A DNA stretch of 36,623 nt from Porphyromonadaceae bacterium UBA4277 (GCA_002395965.1 DGVT01000100.1:1-36623), one strand, 5' to 3'; positions 1 to 8,863 are shown, numbered from the stretch's first letter. Numbers and translations: made by a program. The notes: generated from the sequence alone by a model not told the origin.

Positions 1-2
1 AC

Positions 3-605
3 GACTACCTGCGCCGTCACGGCCAGTGCCGGTCGCGTGAACTCGTGGTGCTTCACCTGATGGGTCAACATGTGTCACCGTCGCAGCGCTATCCTCACGA
101 CAATGCCAACGCATATTTCACTGCCGACTCGGTGAAGCGCTCCGACCGCTCACCGTCGGAGCGCAGCTACATAGCCGACTATGACAATGCCACGCGCTAT
201 AACGACCGTGTGCTGGGCCGAATCTTCGATTACTACCGTGAGTGCAATGCCGTGGTGATATACTTCTCCGACCACGGCGAGGAAGCCTACGACTACCGTC
301 ACCAGATGGGCCGTCAGAACGACAATGTTAAGACCCCCGAAATACTGCATGCTCAGAACGACATCCCCTTCGTGGTCTGGTGCAGCCCGGTTTATGCCCG
401 TCTTCACCCCGAAGTGGTGAGCGCTCTTCGTTCGTCGGTCAACGTGCCGTTCACGAGCGACGTCCTGAGCCATATGCTGTTTCACCTTGCCGGCCTGCGA
501 TCGAAGTATTACAATCCCGATGACGACCCACTGTCGCCGGCCTTTAAGCGCCTGAAGCGTGTGGTGTATGGCACGCTTGACTACGACTCAATTTGTGGAC
601 ACTGA
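3..605 (+). CDS. Phosphoethanolamine transferase-like protein, C-terminal part (5' end outside window)
   Basis: The reading frame is open from the left edge of the window, so only about 200 C-terminal residues are present. It belongs to the alkaline-phosphatase/sulfatase fold family. The motif HLMGQH (nt 54-71) followed by an RYP (here QRYP) resembles the substrate-site segment of EptA/OpgE-type phosphoethanolamine transferases. YFSDHGEE (nt 261-284) carries the Asp-His pair that binds the catalytic zinc in this family. Members are inner-membrane enzymes with a periplasmic catalytic domain that move phosphoethanolamine from phosphatidylethanolamine onto lipid A or glycans; the membrane domain would lie upstream. 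The substrate cannot be told from this fragment, and a plain sulfatase-superfamily hydrolase is the main alternative. A GTG at 45 is an internal codon and not the start. Confidence 0.8.
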   Translation, partial: DYLRRHGQCRSRELVVLHLMGQHVSPSQRYPHDNANAYFTADSVKRSDRSPSERSYIADYDNATRYNDRVLGRIFDYYRECNAVVIYFSDHGEEAYDYRHQMGRQNDNVKTPEILHAQNDIPFVVWCSPVYARLHPEVVSALRSSVNVPFTSDVLSHMLFHLAGLRSKYYNPDDDPLSPAFKRLKRVVYGTLDYDSICGH

Positions 606-630
606 CAACCCTTGATGAAGGTATGTTATA

Positions 631-977
631 CTGCGCATCGCGACTCATTCATAATCCTGAATTGTTCAGGCGCCAGCCCTTATGTATTCTTATGTTGCTT
701 ATAGTCAAAAAAATGTCCGCAATCTGTAGAATCCCTCGTTCGGTTGGATTTGCAATCCGGCCGCCAGGTAACATGCGGATTTGCAATCCGCCACCCCGTG
801 AGGGCTACCGATGTGTCGTGCCGGCGCGGGGATTGCAAATCCCCCGTTAAGCCCTGGCGGATTATAAATCCGCCAGAACTGGTGAAAGGGCTTACTGCGC
901 ATTGCGACTCATTCATAATTCATAATTCTGAATTGCTCAGGCGCCAGCCCTTATGTATTCTTATGTTGCTTATAGTC
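631..977. repeat. Pair of ~80-bp direct repeats (631-706 and 895-977) with shorter relatives to 1040
   Basis: The 523-bp gap after the first gene contains no credible gene. A segment running from ctgcgcatcgcgactcattc through cgccagcccttatgtattc to gcttatagtc occurs at 631-706 and again at 895-977; the second copy has an extra cataatt. Two shorter decayed copies of its right end (ctcatgtatt...gtggctt) follow at about 983-1012 and 1017-1040. The repeats enclose a cluster of small palindromes. Short frames in this gap are made of these repeats and are not genes. Confidence 0.75.
738..880. repeat. Cluster of four small GGATT-core palindromes
   Basis: Four inverted repeats share a GGATT...AATCC core: GGATTTGCAATCC (746-758), GCGGATTTGCAATCCGC (775-791), GGGGATTGCAAATCCCC (828-844) and GGCGGATT/AATCCGCC (856-874). 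The same core recurs in the larger hairpin units at 16254-16513 and 20858-21279, so this is one dispersed family of intergenic palindromes resembling REP elements. No REP-associated transposase gene is present in the window. Confidence 0.7.
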
Positions 978-1129
978 TAAACTCTCATGTATTCCTATGT
1001 GGCTTATAGTCTAATATTCTCATGTATTGTTGTGTGGCTTCGAGCCCATAGCCAGTGAAGGTGTCGCGCCGTAGCATTGCAGCATTAAATTCTTAAAAAA
1101 ACGAAACGGATGCGCCTTTTGGCGCAATT

Positions 1130-1163
1130 TTTGCATGAATGTTGCAGAAAATCTGTAACTTTA
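1130..1163 (+). promoter_or_regulatory. Putative Bacteroidetes-type promoter of the sigma-factor gene
   Basis: TTTG at 1130-1133 is followed after 22 bases by TAACTTTA at 1156-1163, close to the TTTG / TAnnTTTG consensus. The -7 box lies downstream of the first in-frame ATG (1139), which argues that translation starts at the ATG at 1172. The leader would then be very short. Confidence 0.5.
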
Positions 1164-1171
1164 CGCTCACA

Positions 1172-1732
1172 ATGGCATCAAGACAGACATACGACGAAGC
1201 AGCAGTAATCGAACGCCTTCATCACCAAGGCACAGCACGTGAGGCGTTTGGCGAGGTTATTGCGCACTATTCCAGCACCCTGTACTGGCAAATTCGTCGC
1301 ATGGTGATAGACCACGACGATGCTAACGACGTGCTGCAGAACACCTTCTTGAAGGCTTGGACGAGTATCGACAACTTTCGCGGCGATGCCAAGCTCTCGA
1401 CCTGGCTCTATAAGATAGCCATAAATGAGTCGATCACCTTTATCAACAAGAAGAAAGTGCAAAACAACATTTCGCTTGACGACGACGACAGCTTCCTTGT
1501 GAACACACTCGAGAGCGACCGCTGGTTTGATGGCGATGAGATACAGGTAAAACTCCAGCGAGCCATTGCCTCGTTGCCCGAAAAGCAGCGTCTTGTGTTC
1601 AACATGCGCTACTATGATGAGATGAAATATGAAGACATGTCGCAAATTCTGGGCACCTCCACCGGCGCCCTGAAAGCGAGCTATCATCACGCAGTGAAAA
1701 AAATCGAGTCGTTTTTCGACGAGCAGGATTAA
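1172..1732 (+). CDS. ECF-type RNA polymerase sigma factor
   Basis: A 186-residue sigma-70 family protein of the extracytoplasmic-function class. Region 2 is clear in WQIRRMVIDHDDANDVLQNTF followed by KAWTSIDNFRG and LSTWLYKIAINE. Region 4 is seen in LPEKQRLVFNMRYYDEMKYEDM with the helix-turn-helix ILGTSTGALKASYHHAVKKI. It would direct core polymerase to a small regulon, probably one tied to envelope stress. An in-frame ATG lies 33 bases upstream (1139), but a promoter -7 box falls between the two, so 1172 is preferred. The next two genes, a small one-helix membrane protein and a Spy-like periplasmic protein, follow at 15 and 34 bases. This trio is a common arrangement in Bacteroidales. The membrane protein may act as the anti-sigma factor, but this is inferred only from position. 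Confidence 0.9.
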   Translation: MASRQTYDEAAVIERLHHQGTAREAFGEVIAHYSSTLYWQIRRMVIDHDDANDVLQNTFLKAWTSIDNFRGDAKLSTWLYKIAINESITFINKKKVQNNISLDDDDSFLVNTLESDRWFDGDEIQVKLQRAIASLPEKQRLVFNMRYYDEMKYEDMSQILGTSTGALKASYHHAVKKIESFFDEQD

Positions 1733-1747
1733 ACTTTTCACCCATCG

Positions 1748-2155
1748 ATGAGTCAAACAGATGTCATGAAACAGGAAAAAAGCGAAATATTAGACAGAAT
1801 AGGTAAGGACTCGGGGTTCAAGACACCTGAAGGCTACTTCGACGAGTTCAACAGTCGCATGACTGCCATGCTTCCCGACGTGGAGATTACCAAGGTCGAT
1901 GAAAAGCCATCGCTATGGGTGACCGTAAGACCTTACTTATATATGGCTGCAATGTTTGCCGGCGTGTGGTGCATGATGAAAGTGTTCACCGGTTTCAAGC
2001 AGAACATCAGCACCGAGCAGCGTGTGAGCGAGATAGCTACGGGTATCTACATGGACAACAACGCCGATGAGTTTATCATGAGCGGCGGTGCCAGCGACTA
2101 CGACATCATGACCTACGAAGACAGTGTGATGATGGACACGGAGATAGAACCGTAA
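1748..2155 (+). CDS. Small single-pass membrane protein next to ECF sigma factor; possible anti-sigma role
   Basis: A 135-residue protein. The N-terminus is a cytosolic segment containing KTPEGYFDEFNSRMTAMLP (residues ~24-45), a PEGYF motif typical of small proteins encoded after sigma factors in Bacteroidales. One membrane helix follows (about 57-79, YLYMAAMFAGVWCMM). The C-terminal tail is acidic and Met/Asp-rich. No zinc-binding HxxxCxxC anti-sigma motif is present. The gene starts 15 bases after the sigma-factor stop, so the two are almost certainly cotranscribed. An anti-sigma function is inferred from topology and location, not from a recognised domain. ATG at 1766 is an alternative start. 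Confidence 0.7.
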   Translation: MSQTDVMKQEKSEILDRIGKDSGFKTPEGYFDEFNSRMTAMLPDVEITKVDEKPSLWVTVRPYLYMAAMFAGVWCMMKVFTGFKQNISTEQRVSEIATGIYMDNNADEFIMSGGASDYDIMTYEDSVMMDTEIEP

Positions 2156-2189
2156 CAGTAAAAAACCATTTCACCAGACATTATCATTT

Positions 2190-2618
2190 ATGAGAAAACT
2201 ACTCACATTATTGTTTATCGCAATCATTGCCATGGGGCTCAACGCCCAGGGCAACCGCTCGAAGTGGGGGCAGGAGATGCTCGAAGCTAAGCACAAGATG
2301 ATAATTGCCGATGTGGGACTGACGCAGACGCAGCAGGAGCAGTTCATGCCGCTGTATCAAGAGATGGAGAAGGAAATCTATCAGACCAACCGCGATGCCC
2401 GCAAGCTGGCATCGGAGATAGAGAAAAAGAAATCTCCCACCGATAGCGAATATATGCAAGCTGCCGAAGCACTGTCGCATGCCAAGGTGCGCGAAGGCGA
2501 AATTGAGGCAAAATACTTCGAGAAATTCTCAAAGGTGCTCAGCAAACGACAAATGTTCTTGTTAAAGATTACCGAAGCAAAGTTCACGCGATCGATGCTC
2601 CGGAACCGCAAGAGATAA
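2190..2618 (+). CDS. Periplasmic Spy/CpxP-like helical protein
   Basis: A 142-residue protein with a signal peptide (MRKLLTLLFIAIIAMGLNAQ, cleavage near residue 20). The mature part is highly charged and predicted helical, with LTQTQQEQFMPLYQEMEKEI resembling the LTxxQ repeat of Spy/CpxP chaperones. These small periplasmic proteins bind unfolded proteins or sense envelope stress. It is the third gene of the sigma-factor operon, which suggests it is an effector or sensor of that response. The LTxxQ match is weak and is seen once, so the assignment is to a general class. Confidence 0.7.
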   Translation: MRKLLTLLFIAIIAMGLNAQGNRSKWGQEMLEAKHKMIIADVGLTQTQQEQFMPLYQEMEKEIYQTNRDARKLASEIEKKKSPTDSEYMQAAEALSHAKVREGEIEAKYFEKFSKVLSKRQMFLLKITEAKFTRSMLRNRKR

Positions 2619-2638
2619 AATAGTGCATTAAAATCACG

Positions 2639-2682
2639 AGCCTTTCTATGTGTTTGTGCGGCGTCACAAGACTGGAAAGGCT
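2639..2682 (+). terminator. Hairpin after the sigma-factor operon
   Basis: AGCCTTTC (2639-2646) pairs with GAAAGGCT (2675-2682) around a 28-base loop, 20 bases after the stop codon. The following tract (tgctttg) is only weakly T-rich, so this may be a processed 3' end or an imperfect terminator. Confidence 0.45.
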
Positions 2683-2776
2683 TGCTTTGTAAAAAGACCT
2701 ATTAGAAATTAACGAAGATAGTGAGAGCATCCGAGAACCGGCGCCAGCCACTTGGAACTCGCAGCTTGTAGCTCGT

Positions 2777-2871
2777 AGCTAATTAATAATGAATAATTAA
2801 TAATGAATAATGAGCTCACGCTTGAGTAGCTACCAAGCTAATTAATAATGAATAATTAATAATGAATAATG
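2777..2871. repeat. Perfect 36-bp direct repeat (2777-2812 and 2836-2871)
   Basis: agctaattaataatgaat continuing to aataatg occurs twice, 24 bases apart. Each copy is itself built from a tandem taatgaataat motif. The stretch between the sigma operon and the macroglobulin gene (2619-2976) contains no gene. Confidence 0.8.
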
Positions 2872-2883
2872 GGGCGGAACGCG

Positions 2884-2976
2884 CACTTGTAGCTTGTAGC
2901 TAAATTTGCGTCAGCCAGCTCGTTTACTCGTTTACTCGTTTACTTGTTTACTCGTTTACTAAAAAATTACCAAGAT
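2884..2976 (+). repeat. Dispersed leader repeat with octamer tract and embedded -7 box, upstream of the macroglobulin gene
   Basis: The segment cttgtagctaaatttgcgt, then cagccagctcgtttactcg and further TCGTTTAC octamers (five copies, one with TTGTTTAC, ending near 2961), lies directly in front of the macroglobulin start. An inverted but gene-oriented copy stands in front of arcC (22476-22540). TAAATTTG at 2901-2908 fits the Bacteroidetes -7 box, although no good TTTG lies at -33. The repeat therefore looks like a mobile or duplicated promoter/leader element. Confidence 0.65.
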
Positions 2977-5900
2977 ATGAAACTCACCGGATTAATACTC
3001 ACAGTCATGGCTTTAATACCATTCACATTCCATGGCAAGAATGCCAAGGTGGTGGTTGACTTCAACTATCCCCAGACAGTCTCGGAAAATGCCATCAGCG
3101 ATCTTAACAAGGCCCTGCGCAACGGCAACGGCCAGATGGTGGTGGATGCACTGGTGCGCTACAGCATAGCACAAAGCGGCATCTCGGAAGAAAAAATGCC
3201 CGAAATCATCAGCCGCATCGACTCCACTATCGCCATTGAGAAGAAACCACACATCAAGGCATTGCTCTACTACTTTGAGGCAATGGTGATGAACAATTAT
3301 TCCGACAACTTCGCCCGCAGCGGCCGCACAAGCCCGGAAGACGCTCCCCTGCCCGACGACTATAGCGAATGGAGCATAGCACAATTCAACAACAAAATCG
3401 CCCAGCTATTGCAGCAAGCACTCTCACAGCCCGATGAGCTCAAGCGAATTCCCATCACCAAAATGCAGGGAACAATAGTCTATGACGATATTGCGCCCAC
3501 CTACATCCCCACCCTGTATGAATTCCTTTCGCTCAAATGCGCCGACATGGCAGAAAATAGTCAGAACATCGACCTGAGTGATAAAATTCATAAACAGTGG
3601 ATTGAAAACGAGACCGAAAATGTGCCTGCCTACATATTTGCATATCTGGAGCACAGCACCTACGGCGCCGACGATCTGTACCGCAAGTTCAGCGATAATG
3701 AGCACTCGGGATTGGCATTGACTAAAACTTATGGCAGCTATAGCTATGACCTGTACAAGGAATATGTGGCACGGTTCCCTAACTCTTACTACACTCCGGC
3801 CATAAAGAACAAAATTATCGACATAGAGTCAAAATCGGTGAGCGTAAAATACCCAGAGAATGCCACATCAAAGGAGAATGTTACCGTCGAAGTGTCATCT
3901 CGTAATGTCAACGACATCGACATTAAGGTCTATCGTTTCCCCGACAAACTGATTAATCGCTTAGACGAGAAATTTGGCGAAAAGGTAGATATGTCAAAGC
4001 TCAACCTGGTCAAGACCGTGCACGTGCACACCGACGGCACTGTGCCTTTCAACAGCTCAAATCTCAGCGCCAGCATTGGCACACTGCCCTACGGCATCTA
4101 CATGATATTGCCCGAATACAAAGTAGGCAATAAAACCATAAGCGACAATTCGATTGAATACTATAATAAGCTGACGGTCACCGACATCATGATGCTCGCC
4201 GTTAGGGAGCCACTATCGCTCAACGACGAGCTCAAGAGTTCGATACTGGTGGTCAATTCCACGACCGGAGCACCCGTTCCCGGAGTCAGCATTTCATATC
4301 GTGGCGGCGACTTAGGCAAGACCGATGCCAATGGCTGCCTGAACATTAGCCAAGGCAAACGGGTATATGAGAATAGGTGCGACTTAATCGCCACATTAGG
4401 CGACGACCGCTACAGCAACTCAATGCCATATTCAACGTTCAGAAATGGTTCCGACTACAAGAACTCTAATGTTGAGGTGTTTACCGACCTTGCCATTTAT
4501 CGCCCCGGTGAGACAGTGAAATGGGCCATTGTGGCTTACGAGACGGGCATTAACGTGCGCAACGTCATTCCACAAACGAGCTACAAGGTAGTGTTCAAGG
4601 ATCCTAACGGCAAGGAAGTCGCCTCGACCGAAGTGACTACCGACGACTATGGTCGTGCCGAGGGCACATTCGACGTACCCACCGACCGCATGAACGGCAA
4701 CTTCGTCATCAATGTCACTGCCGCCAAGGGTAACCGCGGCTATACCTACCATCGCGTGGCGGTGAGTGAATACAAGACCCCGACGTTCGACATCACCTTC
4801 CCCGATGCCAAATCCAGCTTCACACTGGGCGAAAAGGTAACCCTTCAAGGCAAGGCCGAGACCTACAGCGGAATGCCCATAGCCAACACCGAGGTAAAAC
4901 TGCAACTCTACCAGGACGAATGGCGATGGTGGTGGTGGGCTCGTAACAACGACAGCGGCGAGATGATGATCGACACCATAGCCACGACCGACGCCAACGG
5001 CATTTTCACCATCGAAGTGCCTGCCGACAAATTCTATGAAAACAAGAACAACAAACGCTGGGCATACTATAACTACAAGCTGCACGCCACCTGCACCGAT
5101 GCCGCCGGCGAGACCCACGAGGCCGACCACTATTTCATCATCGGTCAGCGGCGCGGCATAGAACTTACTAAATTCGACATCACACACGTCAACACCGAGC
5201 CACTGAAGCTGCCACTGAAATTCAACAGCACCGACAGCGAGAGTGCGACCACCACATGCGACTGGACATTGACCGACCTCACTACCAAGCAAGTAGTGAA
5301 GACCGGCACCTTGAGCACCGACAATCCGGTGATCGACTTCACCTCACTGCCCTCACGACAATACGACCTGAGAATTTCGATTACCGGCAGCGACGAAGAC
5401 GACGATGATGCTCATGCCATAACACGCATAACACTTTATCGAGAGACCGATAACATTGCGCCCATCGACAACACCACCATGTGGATTCCCGAAGCCAGCA
5501 GGCGGGTCGATGAAAACAATGTTGCCCACATCATCATCGGCACCAGTGCTCCGGAGTCGCACATCTACTATGTGGCACAGTCACGCAAAAAGATTATTAA
5601 AGAAGGCTGGTTGCACTACAAGCCCGGATTGCACCAGTTCACCGTGACAATTCCCAACGACAGGGAAGAATACGTAAACATTGAGTTTGTGAACGTTCAC
5701 GACAAGGTTGTAAAGACCGAGAATTTCACACTATCGGCCCCGGCCAACGCTCAAAAGCTGAAAGTGAAGGCCACCACCTTCCGCAACAAGCTGGTGCCCG
5801 GCGAACGCGAGCACTGGACCTTGCAGCTCGTAGATAAAGACGGCAAGCCACGGCCTGGAGCTCTGATCTTCGAGATGTATGACAAGGCAATCAACAGCAT

Positions 5901-8496
5901 CGCCGCCAACACCTGGAACCTCTCGGCACCCTACAGGAGCCAGTCGCTGTTCAGCGTGGGCACTATGAACTACACCGGCACCAACAGCCACACGAAATCA
6001 TGGTCGCAGGAGCAGCTTGACGAAAACAGTTATTCCGAGCCATATCTGTTTATTTACGACCAGTATATCTTTAGCAGGCTCAGGGTATATGAGTCCAACA
6101 TGGCAATGGGTGGAGCCTCCGTGCGCATGCTGAAAAGCGCTGTCGCAGCCGACAACATGGTGATGAGGGAAAGCGCGATGATGGACGAGATGGGCAGTGC
6201 CGAAGAAGAGAAATCACAAGAAACGGCTCCTAACCCTGCACTCGACAACATCAAGCTTCGCGAGACCGACGTCAAGACGGCACTGTGGCTGCCCATGCTC
6301 ACAAGCGACGAACAAGGCAACGTGCAGATTGAGTTTGACGCGCCCGAATTCAACACCACATGGATTGTGCAAGCCATCGGCCTTGACAAGATGCTCTATA
6401 CCGACATTTTCGGCCAGGAGGTTCTCACTCAGAAGCCCATCATGGTGAAAGCCAATGCACCGCGTTTCCTGCGCCACGGCGATGTTGCCACCCTTGCTGC
6501 CAATGTGCAGAATGCCACCGATGCAGCCACGACGGCACAGGCAGTGATTGAGCTGTTTGACCCGCGCACGGGCGAGATATTCACCAGCAAGAATTTCAAT
6601 GCGCCACTTGACCCGCGCGGCACTCAAGCAGTGAAAATAGGCTGGACGGTGCCCGACGACATCGCATTCGTAGGGCTGCGCGTGAAGGCTGCCAACGACA
6701 GCCACGGCGACGGCGAGCAAGTGATGATACCCGTGCTCGAAGCCGCATCGCCGGTGATCGAGACTAAGCCGTTCTATATCGAAGCCGGAGCACAACGCTT
6801 CGTTGCCGACATTCCTCAAGTGGCCAGCAAGGCCCGCGTCACACTGGAATACTGCGACAACCCGATGTGGTATTGCATCACTGCCCTGCCCACAATCTTC
6901 GATGAGAACTATAACATCTCCACACGCCTGGCACACAACCTCTTTGCAATAGACATCGCACAGGGCATTGCCAACGCTCAGCCACAAATTCGTGAGGCCG
7001 TGAACTACTGGAAGACTCACGACGAGGACTCTACACTGGTCTCGATGCTCGCCAAGAACCAAGACCTGAAGGTGGGCACACTGTTAGCCTCGCCCTGGGT
7101 GCGCGAAGCCGACCGACAGACGCTGCGCATGTCGCGCATCAACGAGCTGCTGGACGTCGAGCTCATGAAGGCCGAACGCAACAAGATTATCGAAGCCCTC
7201 GAGAAGCTGCAGCTGGGCGATGGCGGCTGGACGTGGTATCGCTACCCCGACTGCAAGTCGTCGGTGTGGGTGACCGAGGAAGTGCTGCAACTGATAGGCG
7301 AGATACGCCACGTCGGTTTCCTGCCCGATGATGCACGCCTCACCGCAATGACCAAGAAAGCCCTTAGCTACCTCGACCGTGAAATGCTGCGCATGTATAA
7401 TGAGCAGAAAGACAAGAAATCGCTGGACTGGTTCACCACCTATGCCTACACACGCACATTGTATAACGACGTGCCCATGTCGAGCAACAGCAAGTCGCTC
7501 TTTGACAAGGTGCTCAAACACATGAACAAGAACTGGGGCAAGGGCCTGTCGCTGGGCGAGAAAGCTTTCTATGCCATGACCCTGAAGCGCAACGGCTACG
7601 CAGCCACAGCCACAGACATCATGGAAAGCGTGCGGCAGTTTGCACTTGTAAAGCCCGAGTTGGGAATGTACTGGGACAACCTGCAGGTGGGCTGGCGCTA
7701 CTTCGACAAGGTGGCTGTGACCTCCACCATCCTGCAAGCCCTCAACGAGTGCGACCCACGCCAGCAGGAACTTGACAATGTGCGCAAGTGGATGCTGCTC
7801 ATGAAGCAGAGCAACGACTGGGGCTCGTCGAGCCTTGCCGCCGATGCCGTCTATAGCCTTGTCTCCACCGGCACGCAATGGCTGGAGCGCAACCCGATGC
7901 CAAAGGTGAGCGTAGGAGGTGAAGTGCTGGAATTTGAAAAGCTCGACGAATACTTGGGTTATTGCCGCAAGACCATCGAAGCCCGCGCGGGCGCATCGCT
8001 CATCATCGAGCGCAGCGGCAGCAGTCCCGCCTGGGGAGCCGTATATACTCAGTTCACAGCACCCATGAAGCAAATTCCCGAGGTGGCAATCACCGAAATC
8101 AGCATCAACAAGGAGTTCTACCGCTATAACACCGACGGCACCTTAGTGCCTGTTACGGCATTCAAGGTGGGCGACAAAGTGCAGGTGCGACTCATCATCA
8201 AGAACAACAAAGACCTCGACTTTGTCACCGTCAAGGACGAACGCGCCGCCTGCTTCGAGCCGGTGGACCAAATCAGCGGGCATCGCTATGCCGACCGCGC
8301 ATGGTACTACCTTGAGACAAAAGATGCGATCACCAACCTCTTCTTCACCGACCTGCAAAAGGGCACGCACGTGATCACCTACGACCTCTATGTGACCAAC
8401 AGCGGCGAGTTCAGTGCCGGCATTGCCACTGCACAATGTCAGTATGCACCACAGCTCACCGCCCACAGCGCAGGCAAGACCATCACCGTGGAATAA
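2977..8496 (+). CDS. Alpha-2-macroglobulin family protein, large periplasmic, lacking thioester motif
   Basis: A 1839-residue protein. A frame start at TTG 2944 falls inside an octamer repeat; the ATG at 2977 begins a proper signal peptide (KLTGLILTVMALIPFTFHG), so that start is used. There is no lipobox Cys, so it is probably soluble in the periplasm. Domains in order: a helical N-terminal part; a carboxypeptidase-regulatory-like beta domain (~407-465, GAPVPGVSISYRGGDLGKTDANG); an MG2-like domain (~498-, DLAIYRPGETVKW); MG3-like (~603-646); the bait/BRD region (~927-975, RPGALIFEMYDKAINS); the conserved A2M segment (~1102-1183, LWLPMLTSDEQG, FNTTWIVQAIG); an alpha-alpha toroid (~1300-1620, GDGGWTWYRYPDCKSSVWVTEE); and a beta C-terminal domain. 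Family members trap proteases. Where thioester-bearing relatives have a CxEQ motif, this protein reads FDENYNISTR (~1308-1317), so it cannot form the covalent thioester bond. Confidence 0.88.
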   Translation: MKLTGLILTVMALIPFTFHGKNAKVVVDFNYPQTVSENAISDLNKALRNGNGQMVVDALVRYSIAQSGISEEKMPEIISRIDSTIAIEKKPHIKALLYYFEAMVMNNYSDNFARSGRTSPEDAPLPDDYSEWSIAQFNNKIAQLLQQALSQPDELKRIPITKMQGTIVYDDIAPTYIPTLYEFLSLKCADMAENSQNIDLSDKIHKQWIENETENVPAYIFAYLEHSTYGADDLYRKFSDNEHSGLALTKTYGSYSYDLYKEYVARFPNSYYTPAIKNKIIDIESKSVSVKYPENATSKENVTVEVSSRNVNDIDIKVYRFPDKLINRLDEKFGEKVDMSKLNLVKTVHVHTDGTVPFNSSNLSASIGTLPYGIYMILPEYKVGNKTISDNSIEYYNKLTVTDIMMLAVREPLSLNDELKSSILVVNSTTGAPVPGVSISYRGGDLGKTDANGCLNISQGKRVYENRCDLIATLGDDRYSNSMPYSTFRNGSDYKNSNVEVFTDLAIYRPGETVKWAIVAYETGINVRNVIPQTSYKVVFKDPNGKEVASTEVTTDDYGRAEGTFDVPTDRMNGNFVINVTAAKGNRGYTYHRVAVSEYKTPTFDITFPDAKSSFTLGEKVTLQGKAETYSGMPIANTEVKLQLYQDEWRWWWWARNNDSGEMMIDTIATTDANGIFTIEVPADKFYENKNNKRWAYYNYKLHATCTDAAGETHEADHYFIIGQRRGIELTKFDITHVNTEPLKLPLKFNSTDSESATTTCDWTLTDLTTKQVVKTGTLSTDNPVIDFTSLPSRQYDLRISITGSDEDDDDAHAITRITLYRETDNIAPIDNTTMWIPEASRRVDENNVAHIIIGTSAPESHIYYVAQSRKKIIKEGWLHYKPGLHQFTVTIPNDREEYVNIEFVNVHDKVVKTENFTLSAPANAQKLKVKATTFRNKLVPGEREHWTLQLVDKDGKPRPGALIFEMYDKAINSIAANTWNLSAPYRSQSLFSVGTMNYTGTNSHTKSWSQEQLDENSYSEPYLFIYDQYIFSRLRVYESNMAMGGASVRMLKSAVAADNMVMRESAMMDEMGSAEEEKSQETAPNPALDNIKLRETDVKTALWLPMLTSDEQGNVQIEFDAPEFNTTWIVQAIGLDKMLYTDIFGQEVLTQKPIMVKANAPRFLRHGDVATLAANVQNATDAATTAQAVIELFDPRTGEIFTSKNFNAPLDPRGTQAVKIGWTVPDDIAFVGLRVKAANDSHGDGEQVMIPVLEAASPVIETKPFYIEAGAQRFVADIPQVASKARVTLEYCDNPMWYCITALPTIFDENYNISTRLAHNLFAIDIAQGIANAQPQIREAVNYWKTHDEDSTLVSMLAKNQDLKVGTLLASPWVREADRQTLRMSRINELLDVELMKAERNKIIEALEKLQLGDGGWTWYRYPDCKSSVWVTEEVLQLIGEIRHVGFLPDDARLTAMTKKALSYLDREMLRMYNEQKDKKSLDWFTTYAYTRTLYNDVPMSSNSKSLFDKVLKHMNKNWGKGLSLGEKAFYAMTLKRNGYAATATDIMESVRQFALVKPELGMYWDNLQVGWRYFDKVAVTSTILQALNECDPRQQELDNVRKWMLLMKQSNDWGSSSLAADAVYSLVSTGTQWLERNPMPKVSVGGEVLEFEKLDEYLGYCRKTIEARAGASLIIERSGSSPAWGAVYTQFTAPMKQIPEVAITEISINKEFYRYNTDGTLVPVTAFKVGDKVQVRLIIKNNKDLDFVTVKDERAACFEPVDQISGHRYADRAWYYLETKDAITNLFFTDLQKGTHVITYDLYVTNSGEFSAGIATAQCQYAPQLTAHSAGKTITVE

Positions 8497-8587
8497 TAGC
8501 GACGAGCGCTATCACTTCATTAAAGGTAAGTTCTATAAATTGCTTGAGTCATATTGGTTTGGGAATTTACAGAACTTACCTATACAC

Positions 8588-8627
8588 ATCATGCCAGTTC
8601 CAAAAGACACCACGGAGCTGGCATGAT
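8588..8627 (+). terminator. Hairpin after the macroglobulin gene
   Basis: ATCATGCCAG (8588-8597) pairs perfectly with CTGGCATGAT (8618-8627), with further TTCC/GGAG pairing inside. It lies about 90 bases after the stop. The sequence after it is T-rich (ttcttatgattta) but has no clean T run. Confidence 0.6.
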
Positions 8628-8724
8628 TTCTTATGATTTAGCGTCAGCTACCATGAGATTGAAATGCAAAATTTTCATTTTTTTGAAAAAACGCATCTGC
8701 ATTGCCATTTTTTTGAAAAAATGC

Positions 8725-8755
8725 GTTGAATTATGAAAAAAAATTCATACTTTTG
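8725..8755 (+). promoter_or_regulatory. Putative promoter driving the AT-rich membrane-protein array
   Basis: GTTG at 8725-8728, a 19-base spacer, then TACTTTTG at 8748-8755 match the Bacteroidetes promoter form. Transcription would begin near 8762 and run about 150 bases before the first gene of the array. Upstream lie two copies of a catttttttgaaaaaa tract that could form a T-rich hairpin. Confidence 0.55.
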
Positions 8756-8863
8756 CACTACACATTTGTAATTTATTTTCGTTCTCGACCACAAAGTCAC
8801 TGGGAATAAGCCACTTCACTAAATTACAACTATGATTTTTCTTTAGAATCTAAAATATATTTC

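Noticed and set aside
593..980. Short frames on both strands in the first gap
   Set aside because: They consist of palindromic and direct repeats and have no protein-like conservation.
2944..2976. TTG start extending the macroglobulin N-terminus by 11 residues
   Set aside because: The added codons come from the TCGTTTAC octamer repeat, and the ATG at 2977 begins a proper signal peptide.
7084..8073. 329-codon minus-strand frame inside the macroglobulin gene
   Set aside because: It lies fully opposite a well-supported coding region, is His/Val/Leu-rich as expected of an antisense shadow, and has no motifs.
8414..8736. Three overlapping short plus-strand frames after the macroglobulin gene
   Set aside because: They run from the macroglobulin 3' end through its terminator hairpin into poly-T/A tracts; not plausible genes.
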